This document shows positions 41,285 to 51,565 of a stretch of 64,000 bases of DNA, in pieces. The translations under genes and the position numbers were made by a program. Within the stretch, counting starts at the first letter, position 1, and each line of letters begins with the position of its first letter. The notes under the pieces are model-generated. The model saw only the letters and a program-made list of their open reading frames with translations, was not told the origin of the DNA and ran no database searches. This DNA is from Ailurus styani (taxonomy: Eukaryota > Chordata > Mammalia > Carnivora > Ailuridae): positions 3,414,389 to 3,478,388 of the forward strand of contig LNAC01000018.1 of the NCBI GenBank assembly GCA_002007465.1, written 5' to 3'.

Positions 41285-41479
41285 CAAAAAGAATTTATTT
41301 AGTTGAGAGAGTGAGCGTGCGTGCGTGCACATGAGTGGGGGGAGGGGCAGAGGAAGAGGGAGAACCAGACTCCCCGCTGAGCAGGGTGGCTGCTGCCAGG
41401 ACTCCCGGGCTGGATCCCAGGACCCTGAGATCATGACCTGAGCCAAAGGCAGATACTTCACTAAGCCACCCAGTGCCCC
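41285..41479 (-). mobile_element. CAN-SINE, diverged
   Basis: Reverse SINE: 'gaatttatttagttgagaga', an internal GTGCGTGCGTGC run, 'ggatcccaggaccctgagat', 'taagccacccagtgcccc'. Imperfect target-site duplication near caaaacacccactttt at 41269-41284 and 41480-41495. Confidence 0.92.
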
Positions 41480-41789
41480 CAAAACACCACCTTTTATTTT
41501 ATGGCTTGGTGATGGTATTCTGATTTACTCATCCTGGAGGCAGGTGGCATCGTGAGCATCAGGGCTTGGGGCCATCTAAGAATCAGAATCTGGGCGAGCT
41601 GGCAGGCAACTGGGAACAAATGCCACGACCTCAGATACAGGGTGGGTGCCTGAGTTGGGTGGAAGTTCCAGGAGTAGAAGTGAGGAATCTAAGATGTATT
41701 CAGGACTTCTGCATGCCAGACGGCATCCCAGCTACTCTGATGGGTGGCATCTCCTCACCCCTGAAACCAGACTAAGCCATTCCAGATTG

Positions 41790-41905
41790 TGTCATTCCAT
41801 TTTACAGGTGGGGAAAGCCGAGATTCACTATTGCTAAGTAATTTTCACAAGATGACCTCATAATTATCAGAACTGGGATTTGAACCCGGATCTGGCATTG
41901 GGTAA
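41790..41905 (-). mobile_element. MIR SINE
   Basis: 'ccattttacaggtggggaaa', 'actgggatttgaacccggat'. An L2-like 'catctgttgaatgaatgatc' follows at 41910. Confidence 0.8.
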
Positions 41906-41999
41906 ACATCTGTTGAATGAATGATCTTTTGGCTCCAAAGTCCAGGCCCTTCCCACTACAATGGAGAGAAAATGATGGGGAAGTCCCTTCCCCACCCCA

Positions 42000-42240
42000 G
42001 GAATAATAGCTAACAATTCTATAGCACTTGCTATGTACTAGGCACTGTTCCAAGCATATCTATCTACCTATCTATCTATCCATCTATCTATAGATTCATC
42101 TAAATCTCATTTGATAGACAAGGAAGCCAATGCACAGAGTTGAAGTCACTTGCTGTAGGTCTCAGAGGGCACATGGTAGAGCTAGCATTTAATCCGGCCA
42201 TCTGGCTCCCAGGTCCCTGCTCTGAACCTTCCTGAACCCT
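42000..42240 (-). mobile_element. MIR SINE with internal tetranucleotide expansion
   Basis: 'gctatgtactaggcactgtt', then TATC array, then 'ggcacatggtagagctagca' and 'ctggctcccaggtccctgct'. The MIR is split by the microsatellite it contains. Confidence 0.8.
42057..42095 (+). repeat. (TATC)n microsatellite in MIR
   Basis: About nine imperfect ATCT/TATC units with CC interruptions. Confidence 0.85.
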
Positions 42241-42289
42241 CCTGTTTCCCTCAGCTCTACCAACACAGTGTTTTGCTCTTTTATTTTGA

Positions 42290-42637
42290 CTAGTTGGAGA
42301 CACGTGTGCTGATACCTTAAAGCTGGTTTGTTTGCATTTTTCTCATTTCTGGTGAAGTTATATACTTTTTCACATTTTGATCTACCATCTGTACTTCCTG
42401 TATAAACTGTCTGTTCATCTCTTTTGGTGCTTTTTGAGTGGAATCTGGGCACTGATTTTAGCTTTTTGTGAAAAAGCAAAATTTAATATATTTTCGATGT
42501 ATCCGTGGTTTATTTTTTCCAGGCTGTTATTTTCCTCTGGTGATTATCCCATGTTTTATTCCACAAAAGTCTCCTATTCTTTAACTTGAAAATCTTTTTA
42601 GTCTTTGGTAATGGACTCTTTTCCAATGGGATAAACA
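42290..42637 (-). mobile_element. Old L1 3' region
   Basis: 'gtttgcatttttctcatttc', 'tgtataaactgtctgttcat' and the T-rich remainder follow the reverse L1M 3' layout. The SINE at 42655 interrupts the same insertion. Confidence 0.6.
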
Positions 42638-42654
42638 TACACTTGCAGATTCTT

Positions 42655-42870
42655 TTTTTTTTTTTTTTTTTTTTTAAAGATTTTATTTATTTATTTGACA
42701 CAGAGAGAGAGATTACAAGTCGGCAGAGAGGCAGGCAGAGAGAGAGGAGAGAGGAGGAAGCAGGCTCCCTGCTGAGCAGAGAGCCCGATGCGGGCCTCGA
42801 TCCCAGGACCCTGGGATCATGACCTGAGCCGAAGGCAGCGGCTTTAACCCACTGAGCCACCCAGGCGCCC
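42655..42870 (-). mobile_element. CAN-SINE, mustelid-type, young
   Basis: Reverse SINE with a long T-run (to 42676), 'gattttatttatttatttga', 'cggcagagaggcaggcagag', 'ccactgagccacccaggcgc'. Perfect 17-bp target-site duplication tacacttgcagattctt at 42638-42654 and 42871-42887. Long intact poly-A and perfect duplication suggest a recent insertion. Confidence 0.98.
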
Positions 42871-42887
42871 TACACTTGCAGATTCTT

Positions 42888-43265
42888 GGGGTTAATGTTT
42901 TTTCAGAGATGCACAAAATCGCATCTGCAATTTATTGTGGAAAATAGTATAAGGTGTAACTCTTCTCTGCATTCATTATGGTTCTTTCCATTTATTATAT
43001 AGTAATCCCTTTCCTCACTGTTGGATTACTTGTAGCTTTACTACTCATTGGATTTATTTTGGATCGTTTAATTGCTTCCACTGATTTTCCCCCATTGTTA
43101 CCATATGGTTTGGATAATCGTCACTTTGTAATATGTTATGAAATCTGGTAGGATAAATTTACTATCACACCCTTTAAAAGGGACGCTGTAGTCTTTCTAA
43201 CTATTTAATCTGGTAACTGAACATCACTATTCATTTATCAGGTTCTTAGAAAGTATCCCCTGGAA
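42888..43265 (-). mobile_element. Old L1, continued
   Basis: 'ccatatggtttggataatcg', 'gttatgaaatctggtaggat' in reverse L1M order after the SINE. Confidence 0.5.
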
Positions 43266-43965
43266 GCCTTCATCGGTGGTGCATTAAAGCTACCTAGAAT
43301 TCAAGGGGAAGTGTTGGCTTTGCTGTTTGTGAGCCTCCCACCTGGAGTGGGCAGGCTGTCCATTTATTTTCGCCTTCCTTTATTTCTCTCAACAGGGTTC
43401 TAGAACCTTCTTTGAAGAAATCTTACGACTTGAAGTAAACTGATGTTCGGGTATTGAATGTTTGATGTTAAATGAAGCTAACACCCTTTCCTGTGCATTT
43501 TCTACCTATGCAGCACTGGTCCATGGGCCAGAATGGGCACTCCTGGCACATGGGAGGGTGTCATGACTTGGAAACTGGGGCCTCGGGTTGAAATGTGGCA
43601 GCTGCATGGCTGCAGGCAGTGAGAGGAAGGTTCCCTGGGTGATGGGGCTGGGAGTGGGCACTTCCTTGGGACCTAAGGGAGTCCTGCAAGAGGGAGACAC
43701 CCATTGGGGAGTGAGGACACCTGACTGCCACAGAGGGCCTGTGCAGGGAGTGGGGGGTGGAGAGCAGGAGAACTCTTTGATCCTGGCCTTGAAGTTAGAC
43801 TCTTGACGGTAGCTCTAGATGAGGTGATTTACACAATCAGGAGGTCCTTCTGAGAGCCCATGGGCTAGAGGGAGGAGATCCTCAGAATGACTCTTATACT
43901 CTTACCCCAAATGCCCTGCAGTATCTCAAAGACTGTTTCAGGAGGAGGCAGCAGTAACTGCTCTT
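43266..43965. other. Unique sequence
   Basis: Nothing recognised; frames at 43506-43700 (minus) and 43588-43806 (plus) overlap. Confidence 0.4.
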
Positions 43966-43967
43966 GA

Positions 43968-44205
43968 ATGCCTGCGATACATACCAAATCCCATGCCTGA
44001 AACTCTGGTGTTGCTCTCTCGTGTAGTATTCACTGTAGCCTGATGACGGAAGGGTCATCACACCCACTCTGACAGGAGGAAGCTAAGGCTGCAGGAGGTT
44101 AAGGGTGAGGCCCAAAGGCACACAGCTACTAACTTGTAGACCCTACAGTTCAACTCAGCGTTGCCTTCAAAATCTGTATTCCTTCCATTCACCATCCTGT
44201 GTTTT
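43968..44205 (-). mobile_element. MIR SINE
   Basis: 'actgctcttgaatgcctgcg', 'ctgacaggaggaagctaagg', 'cacacagctactaacttgta'. Confidence 0.7.
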
Positions 44206-44840
44206 TCATCACACAGGGTCTCAGTGAGTGGCTGCATCATTTGCAAAGGAGTGAAACACGAGTGAATCCTGAGTCTTGGCCAGGTCATACGTTCATGAGC
44301 CCATGCGTCCACTCGCTCATCCTGTAAGCCCTTGTCGCGAGTCACTTGTGAAACGCCATTTCTCCCAGGGGAAGTCATCCACTCCCCGGCTTCACCCAGC
44401 AATGACTCTTCCATCTACCCTTCCCACCCAGGCTTCTTTCCCACGCTTCGCACACACCACCTTGCTGTGGGGGCATGCAGCAGGCGGTCTCATGTGCACA
44501 CATCAGGAGGAGCTGTCCATTTCTCCTTCATCTCCCAGACCTGCTATGTTCCTTCTCAGTGAACAAGGCCACCCTCCACCCTCCCTCTTGCTCATTCCAT
44601 ATTTCCAATTATTCACCAAGCCTTACCAATTTTCTTCCAAAATACGGCTCAGTGTGTGTCTTCCTGTGCCTCAGCAACCACCCCGTCGGGCTGATCCTGC
44701 CCAGTTGGTGTGAGTCTGCCCCTCGGCTACCTTCCCCACAGCCTGACCTGCTCTGGCTTCCCTCGTGTTTCCGATGGGCCTTTCTGAGCTGTGGCTGGAC
44801 ACCTTCTGAAGCTGAGAAATACAAATCCAAATAGCACTTT
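44206..44840. other. Unique or very old sequence
   Basis: Pyrimidine-rich; three plus frames of 76-145 codons overlap in two phases and show no domain. Parts (44520-44720) might be a degraded LINE but I cannot name it. Confidence 0.35.
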
Positions 44841-44841
44841 T

Positions 44842-45012
44842 GGGGCACCTGAGTGGTTCAGTCGGTTAAGCTCAGGTCATGATCTCAGGGTGCTAGGATC
44901 AAGTCCCGCATCCGGCTCCTTGCTCAGTGGGGAGCCTGCTTTTCCCTCTGCCTGCTGCTCCCCCTGCTTGTGCTCTCTCTGACAAATAAATAAATAAGAT
45001 CTTAAAAAAAAA
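44842..45012 (+). mobile_element. CAN-SINE with internal deletion
   Basis: Head 'ggggcacctgagtggttcag', then 'cggttaagctcaggtcatg': the 15-20 bases usually between the taagc and gctcagg words are missing. Tail 'aaataaataaataagatct' and poly-A. Confidence 0.92.
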
Positions 45013-45590
45013 ACCACCAACAAATTGGACTTCTGTGCAACCATGTCAATCCCTTCCAAGGGGAACTGACCCACTGTTGCCACCTGCTCAGAGGGGAACC
45101 GTGTTTTGGGCCCCACCAGCCAGTTGAACCAGGGGTGGCCATCTGGCTGGCCAGCAACGTGTGAGACAGCATGGAGGAAAAGGCATGTTGGGTCAAGCAG
45201 ATTCCCTTGAGAGAATGTGAACAAAGAAATATTGAGAGCATGGAGAAGTCAGCAGTGGAAACAGACCGAAAAGTCATGAAACAGAACTGGTACAGAGAGA
45301 AACCACTCTTTGGCTCTTGGGCAAGGCAGAGTGGAGTGTGCATGAGAAGAGGAAGCGGGTCAGCACAGAGCGGAGGATGGAGTGACCTCCCCCTGCCCCC
45401 GCTCAGGGGCCATGAAAAGGAAGCTGTGCCGCATAAATGGGATTCTTGACCATGGAATACTTTTAGCTTTAGGGAGGACTCTCCACATTGTCCTTATTTT
45501 CTTGTTTTGCTCCAGACCAGCAAAGATCACAGTGGGATGCTGGGGGTCCCCCAGTCTGGCTCACATCAAACAAACCCTCTTTCAGACGAG
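45013..45590. other. Unique sequence
   Basis: Nothing recognised; overlapping frames on both strands. Confidence 0.35.
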
Positions 45591-45592
45591 GG

Positions 45593-45593
<1 letters not shown>

Positions 45594-45633
<40 letters not shown>
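45594..45633 (+). repeat. (GA)n microsatellite
   Basis: About 19-20 GA units; translated as Arg/Glu or Ser/Leu repeats in chance frames on both strands. Confidence 0.95.
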
Positions 45634-45634
<1 letters not shown>

Positions 45635-45689
45635 CAGGCAGGCAGCGGAAGTCTTGCAGAACTAGAGAAACGGCCTCAGATCTTCCCTC

Positions 45690-45965
45690 TGGGGAATCCA
45701 GACAATAGCAGCAGCTGCCTTCTTTCCACTGAGATCTCACCGCACGTGGCGACGCACGGAAGCTCCATTTCAATATTTAGACTTCGGTGCTGTGGAAGTC
45801 CGCGGTGTTTGTTATGCCGGGGGCTGGTGTTTGGAGAGGAGCATTGTCTCCACCGCCACGCCTGGTGCTCACAGCATTGTCTCTCCAAGCCCCGCCAGCT
45901 GGAGATCACAGGCCTGTTCCCGCAGGCACGCTTTCTGATAAGGCCCCAGGAGGTTGAGGTTGATC
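45690..45965. promoter_or_regulatory. Candidate regulatory block with SOX-type motifs
   Basis: Repeat-free, CpG-containing. 'acaatag' at 45702-45708 and the direct repeat agcattgtctc at 45840-45850 and 45873-45883 are SOX-type (ACAATG/CATTGT) cores; 'tttctgataagg' near 45930 is GATA-like. A 168-codon plus frame (45488-45994) and a 153-codon minus frame (45676-46137) cross it; neither is recognisable. Exon or enhancer cannot be separated by eye. Confidence 0.35.
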
Positions 45966-46054
45966 TCATTCCCTGCTGGAAGCTGGTTCCCTGACTCCGG
46001 AGGTCAGGTGCCAGGGCTGGCCCCCGAGACTGGTGGTGTCTAGAGAAGGGGTCC

Positions 46055-46335
46055 ACACGCATGGGCTCTGTAGTCAGACCTGTGGGATTTGGAAACTGGC
46101 TCCATCCCTTACCAGCTGTCTGATAAGGGTAAGTCAATCTCTCTGTGCCTCAGTCTCCTTATCTGTAAAATGGGGATGGGAAGAGTATCTCCTTCATTGA
46201 GCTTTATCATGATTAAAGAAATGTTTTAGGTTGGCCTCTATGAAATTGTCACTTTGATTGTCTTAAACTGGCTTATCCTAATATAATTGTAGCTAAGGCA
46301 TAATAACTGCTCAATAAATGCTAGCTAAAAGTGTA
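46055..46335 (+). mobile_element. MIR SINE
   Basis: 'taccagctgtctgataaggg', 'cctcagtctccttatctgta', 'aaatggggatgggaagagta'; ends near 'gctcaataaatgctagc' after a diverged middle. Confidence 0.8.
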
Positions 46336-46479
46336 AGAAATTATGTGAACATTTACGATTATTTCAGCCCTTCTCCAACAGTGAGGAGTGGCCATTTTTG
46401 ACCAGGCCTCCCCCAGACTGATACAGAGAAGCAGGGGTGCTGAGGCCTGCTTTTGGAGGCACCAGGAGACTGTGGGTTT

Positions 46480-46620
46480 TTCTTTAGTTCTAGGTCCAGC
46501 TCTGTGCTACTTGGCTGTGTTTCTCCCCCTCTGAGCTTCCTCCTCTGACAAAAGTCATGACGTTGGAGGAGCTCATAAAACGCCTTCTAGCTCTGCTTAT
46601 CTGATTCTGAGCATTCACAG
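46480..46620 (+). mobile_element. MIR-like fragment
   Basis: 'ccagctctgtgctacttggc', 'aaacgccttctagctctgct'. Confidence 0.55.
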
Positions 46621-46914
46621 AGCATAGCAGCCTCCCTCCCACTTTCAATTCTGAGCTCTTTGCCCCTGACACTTGTTTGCCTCTTGCAAATTAACAGCTC
46701 TAGGACCTAGTCTCCCATTTGTGCCTGGGTTACCACTATGTCTAGCTGGCCTGTGGTAGCCTCCGTAGCCTGTGACATCTCAAGATTATAGTTCCTTTTG
46801 TTGTCCAAAGTACCACGTAGGCCCCCTCCAGCTTTACTGTAAGAAATACAGGCTTTTCCACTTCACCTTCCCAAATCATAATGGAGACTACCCCTTCTTT
46901 CCCAGTCTGTACAT

Positions 46915-47115
46915 CAGGTATCGTTCTAGGTGCTCATAGGTATTAGGCTGCTTAAATCCTCACAACAACTCTGTAAAGTAGGTACTGTGATCCCCGTCTT
47001 ACTGCTGGGGAAACCGAGGGACAAAATATCTCGCCCAAGGTCACATTGCCAGCAAGCGGCAGAACTGGGATTTAGACCAGCGTGCATGTTCTCAGCCACA
47101 AACTCTGCTCTCACA
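46915..47115 (-). mobile_element. MIR SINE
   Basis: 'cgttctaggtgctcataggt', 'aatcctcacaacaactctgt', 'tgctggggaaaccgagggac', 'aactgggatttagaccagcg'. A 200-codon plus frame (46930-47532) reads through it by chance. Confidence 0.85.
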
Positions 47116-47834
47116 GTAGTCCCTAGAAGTTTTTTTACCTGTTCCACACAGCCCTCTCCCTGTCACTTGCCACCTGATCCAACACTCTGGCTCCAGAATC
47201 TTGTCCCACTTGGTGACTCATTTCTAGCCGGTCACACCCTTAAAATCTCGAGAGGTGCAGTGTGCGGCGAGCTCGCATGCACAGGCCCCACCCTTGGTCT
47301 TTCTGAAGTGCTAGCGAAGGATGTCCCAATCATACCCTCCTCTGACTTCATCTTTAGATCGTGCTTTCCTGAGAGAGAGCTCCATTTGGTCTTCACTCAG
47401 AAGCCATTTCATAATTTTAGCATCATTTGCTATCTGAAGAGCTGGGAATCTTCACAAACACCAAGTCCTGTCTTTCTCTTTTTTTTAAAGCCAATCTTTC
47501 CTTCAGCTAATGTCTCTCCTCTAGCATTTTAACTATAAGCAGCAGGGAACGAGGCAACACATTCCAGAGTGTGGGTGGAAGTCGCCTCAGCCCAATTACC
47601 CAGTTCATTTGCCGGTAACTGCAGGTACGGTGTTGCTAAACTTTCTCCAACTACATATCAAGAATCCCCCTCCCACCAATTTCCAAGAACATGCTCCTCG
47701 CTTGCCCTTAAGCCCCACCAATAGCCTTCCAAGATCCTCCCATCTCTGTCCAGGTCATCGCTCAATTCCAAAAACACCCACAAATTTTGAGTTTTTGTTT
47801 GATGGCCCCAGCCCACTTCCAGGCACCGAAACCA
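47116..47834. other. Unique sequence
   Basis: Nothing recognised. Confidence 0.35.
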
Positions 47835-48371
47835 TTATCAGTTATCTACTGCTTTGTAACAAGTTACCCCAAAACTAATCCACTTAGCTGAAGCCACTTA
47901 TTATCTCCTGTGGTTTCTGAAGGTCTGGAGTTTGGAGTTGCTTAGTTAGGTGGTTCTGGCTCAGGGTCTTCCATGAGGTTATGGTCTATTTGTTGTCTAG
48001 GGCTGCAGTCATGAAGATTCGTGTCATGAAGATGGGGGATTCACTCCTAATATGGCATCTTTCCTACGGCTGTTGGCTAAAGGCTCAATTTCTCACTGGC
48101 ACCTGTCAGTAGACCATAGTTCCTTGGGACATGGGCCTTTCCATAGGGCTCCTTAGTGTGGTGTCTGACTTCACCCAAGACAAATGATTCAAAAGAGAGC
48201 AACCAAGATGGAAGCCACAGTGGCTTTTTATTGTCTAATCTCTGAATTCACACACAGTCATGTCCTCATTATTCTATTGGTCATACAGACCAATCCAGAT
48301 ACACACAGACTAGCAAGAACGTGGACATAGGCTAAGTGAGGATCAGTGGGGTCTTCTTGGAGACTGGCTAC
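47835..48371 (-). mobile_element. LTR-like fragment
   Basis: 'cagttatctactgctttgta', 'acaagttaccccaaaactaa', 'ggcctttccatagggctcct', 'caaccaagatggaagccaca' follow the order of a mammalian ERVL/MaLR-type LTR read in reverse. Subfamily not assigned. Confidence 0.45.
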
Positions 48372-49300
48372 CAATGGTTTTATAATGCTAAAACATTGAA
48401 TGCATTCCCCTAAGACCTAGAATAGGACATGGATGTGTATGTCCACTACATCTGTTCAACACTATAGAGTTTCTAGCCAATACAATAAGGCAAGAAAAAG
48501 AAATAAAATGCATTCAGATTGGAAAGTAGGAAGTAAAATTGTTAATTTGCATATGACACAATCATTTGGGTAGCAAATTATAAGGCATCTAAAAAAAAGC
48601 TACTAGAACAAGTGAATTTAGGAAATTCACAAATACAAGGTTAATGTTTTTTGATAATCAATTATATTTTTATATATTAGCAATGAATGATTGGGAATTT
48701 AAAAAAAACCAAAAATATGGTTTAATGAAAAGAGAAGCACATATTTGCAGCTGAGTAGTTTTGTCAGCCTGCTTCCTGCCAGTAGAATGTGAGGAGTCCA
48801 AATGGTTTCTTTTCATTTTGTACTATCTCTGTCCCTTTCAGCCTAAACAGGCAGTATTTCTGCTGATATAATTCTTTTAAAACTTCGTGTGTCATCAAAA
48901 ATAAGAAATCCTTAGGGATAAGTTTGACAAAGATGTGTAAGACTTATAAACTGAAAACTACATAGCATTGCTGAGAGAAATTCAAGGTGACTTCAATAAA
49001 TGGAGATTATTTTCGTGGATCAGAAGACTCAATATTATTGAAGTGTCAGTTCTACCAAAGTTGATCTATAGACACAATGCTATTCCAGTCAAACCACAGC
49101 TGGCTTTTTTGTAGGAAGCGGCAAGCCAGCTCTAAAGAAGACCTATAATAGCCCAAACAATTCTGTACAAGAAGAAAAAAGATGTTGAAATTACAACAAT
49201 CAATTTCCAAATCTATAAGGTTATAGTAATCAACACAGTTTGGTATTGGTGTCAAGAATAAAGAGTCCAGGAATAGACCCACATATATAAGTCAACTGAT
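48372..49300 (+). mobile_element. L1 ORF2 3' half, decayed
   Basis: Sequence of the L1 reverse transcriptase region: 'aacattgaatgcattcccct', 'ctagccaatacaataaggca', 'gtaatcaacacagtttggta', 'gaatagacccacatatataa'. The place of the FADD catalytic box reads tttgcatatgacaca (F-A-Y-D-T, 48546-48560), so a key acidic residue is lost, and frames are broken by many stops. No intact ORF. Confidence 0.85.
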
Positions 49301-50045
49301 TTTTTAAATGATCTTATTAAGGTATAATTCATTTGTCATATAATCCACCACTTAAAGTGTACAACTCACTGGTTTTTAGTATAGTCACAGATGTGCAAAC
49401 AGCACCACAATCTCATTCTAGAATATGCTCATCCTCCTCCCCCACAGAAACCCCGTATCTATCAGCTGTCACTCCCCATTCTCTTCCACCACCACTCAAT
49501 GCCCAGCCCTAAGCAACCACTAATCTACCTTCTGTTCCTATTTATTTACTTATTCTGGACACTAGCTATAAATGGACTCATACAATATGTGGTCTTTTGT
49601 GACTGAATTCTTTCACTTAGCATAACGTTGTAGAGGTTCATCTGTGTTGGAGCATGTATCAATACTTCCTTTTTATTGCCAACGCATCCTCTATTATAAG
49701 GATACACCACATTGCATTTATCTTTTTATCACTAATGGACATTTGGGTTGTTGACACTTTGGGGAATAATGTACTATGGACATTCACGTACGAATCTGTG
49801 TTGGGATGTGTGTCTTCATTTCTCTCAGGTATATACCTGGGAAAGGAGTTGTTGGGTCACATGGTAACTCTGTGTCTAACCTTCTGAGGAACTGCTGGAT
49901 GGTTTTCCAGGGCAGCTGTGTCATTGTGCCTCCCCACCAGCAATGCAAGGGAGTTCTGCTTTCTCACCAACACTTGTATTTGTCCATCTTTTTTTACTGC
50001 AGCCGTCCTAGTTGCTGTGTGTGTTTGTCATATATATTTTCTCTC
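49301..50045 (-). mobile_element. L1 3' region, opposite orientation
   Basis: 'taaagtgtacaactcactgg', 'gcaaccactaatctaccttc', 'tcatacaatatgtggtcttt', 'ttgggtcacatggtaactct' are the reverse L1M 3' end. It abuts the plus-strand ORF2 piece. The order does not fit a twin-primed inversion, so two separate insertions are likely. Confidence 0.85.
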
Positions 50046-50083
50046 ACCACACAAACAAATGTAACTATGTGGGGAGATCTATA

Positions 50084-50086
<3 letters not shown>

Positions 50087-50122
<36 letters not shown>

Positions 50123-50160
50123 GCATATATATGTATGTGTGTGTATATATATTATACACA
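50087..50160 (+). repeat. (GT)n(AT)n microsatellite
   Basis: Compound dinucleotide array with ATGT interruptions. Confidence 0.9.
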
Positions 50161-50777
50161 TACACAATGGAATATTATTCAGCCTTAAAAAAAAAAAGAG
50201 AGATCCTGTGATGCCTGGGTGGCTCAGGTAGTTAAGCGTCTGCCTTTGGCTCAGGTCACGATCCCAAGGTCCTGGGATTGAGGCCTGTGTTGGGCTCCTT
50301 GCTCAGTGGGGAGCCTGCTTCTCCCTCTGCCTGCAGCTCCCCCTGCTTGTGCTCTCTCACTCGCTCACTCTCTCTCATTGATAAATAAATAAATAAAATC
50401 TTTTTTTAAAAAAAGGAGATCCTGTTATTTATGACAATGTGGATGAACTTGGAGCACATTATGGTAAATGAAATAAGCCAGGCACAGAAAGACAAATACT
50501 GTACAATCTCATTTATATGTGAAATTTAAACAAAGTCAAATACATAGAAGCTGAAGTTAGAAGGGTAGAAGGGTAGTTATCACAGGCAGGGAGGTGGAGA
50601 AATGGGGAGATGTTGGTCAAGGGACACAAAGTAGCAGGTAGATAGAATGAGTAAGTCTGAGTCTAGACATCTAACATACAGCACGGTGACTATAGTTAAT
50701 CATTCTGTATTGAATACTAGAATATTCTATTGCTAAGAGTAGATTTTAGGTCTCTCACACATTTTAAAAAGGTAACT
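50161..50777 (+). mobile_element. L1MA-type 3' UTR, split by SINEs
   Basis: 'caatggaatattattcagcc' before and 'gatgaacttggagcacatta', 'tacagcacggtgactatagt' after the SINE at 50210. It continues beyond the SINE at 50778 and may reach 51240. Confidence 0.8.
50210..50415 (+). mobile_element. CAN-SINE nested in L1
   Basis: Head 'gatgcctgggtggctcaggt', core 'gctcaggtcacgatcccaa', tail 'aaataaataaataaaatct'. 10-bp target-site duplication gagatcctgt at 50200-50209 and 50416-50425. Confidence 0.95.
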
Positions 50778-51060
50778 ATTTTTAAAATTTTATTTATTTA
50801 TTTGACAGAGAGAGAGACATAATGGGAGCGGGAACACAAGCAGGGGGAGTGAGAGAGGGAGAAGNATTTTTAAAATTTTATTTATTTATGTGACAGAGAG
50901 AGAGACATAATGGGAGCGGGAACACAAGCAGGGGGAGTGAGAGAGGGAGAAGCAGGCTCCCCATCAAGCAGGGAGCCTGATGTGGGGCTCAATCCTAGGA
51001 TCCTGGGATCATGACCTGAGCCAAAGGCAAATGCTTAACGACTGAGCCACCCAGGTGATC
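50778..51060 (-). mobile_element. CAN-SINE containing an assembly joint
   Basis: Reverse SINE: 'attttatttatttatttgac', 'gtgagagagggagaagcag', 'gactgagccacccaggtgat'. Its first 87 bp (50778-50864) are written twice, the second time at 50866-50952, separated by n at 50865. The true element is therefore about 195 bp. Confidence 0.9.
50865..50865. other. Assembly joint with duplicated flank
   Basis: Single n between two 87-bp copies that differ at one base (ttatTtgac against ttatGtgac). Confidence 0.95.
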
Positions 51061-51240
51061 CTAGAAAAGGTAACTATTTAAAGAGATGATATATGAACTA
51101 TCTTGACTATAGTAATCATTTCGGTGTGTGTGTGTGTGTGTGTATGTATGTATATATAGACTCACAAACATATACATATAAAAACATCCTGGTATATGCC
51201 TCCCCTATATAAAATCATTATTTAAAAATGATGTAATTTT
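51061..51240 (+). mobile_element. L1 3' UTR end
   Basis: 'aaaggtaactatttaaagag', 'ttgactatagtaatcatttc' are the closing part of the L1 begun at 50161, followed by a GT/TA array. Confidence 0.65.
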
Positions 51241-51329
51241 AGGGGCATCTGGGTGGCACAGCCAGCTGAACATCCGACTCTTGGTTTCAGGTCAGGTCAC
51301 CATCTCCGGGCGGTGAGATCAAGCCCCGT
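51093..51329 (+). repeat. Copy 1 of a duplicated assembly flank
   Basis: 237 bp, repeated at 51331-51565. Contains (GT)10 and the head of a SINE. Confidence 0.95.
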
Positions 51330-51330
51330 N
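51330..51330. other. Assembly joint with duplicated flank
   Basis: Single n between near-identical copies. Copy 1 stops inside the SINE at 'aagccccgt'. Confidence 0.95.
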
Positions 51331-51565
51331 ATGAACTATCTTGACTATAGTAATCATTTCGGTGTGTGTGTGTGTGTGTATGTATGTATATATAGACTCA
51401 CAAACATATACATATAAAAACATCCTGGTATATGCCTCCCCTATATAAAATCATTATTTAAAAATGATGTAATTTTAGGGGCATCTGGGTGGCACAGCCA
51501 GCTGAACATCCGACTCTTGGTTTCAGGTCAGGTCACCATCTCCGGGCGGTGAGATCAAGCCCCGT
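51331..51565 (+). repeat. Copy 2 of a duplicated assembly flank
   Basis: 235 bp; the visible difference from copy 1 is one fewer GT unit, (GT)9 against (GT)10. Continues into the full SINE. Confidence 0.95.

Noticed and set aside
45594..45633. Arg/Glu repeat protein segment
   Set aside because: Translation of a (GA)n microsatellite.
46930..47532. 200-codon plus frame
   Set aside because: Begins within a reverse MIR SINE and drifts into unique sequence.
48372..50045. Twin-priming inversion of one L1
   Set aside because: The sense 3' part would have to lie on the other side of the inverted part; the order seen does not fit.
51093..51565. Genuine tandem duplication
   Set aside because: The copies meet exactly at an assembly n and differ visibly by one GT unit, so an assembly artefact is far more likely.
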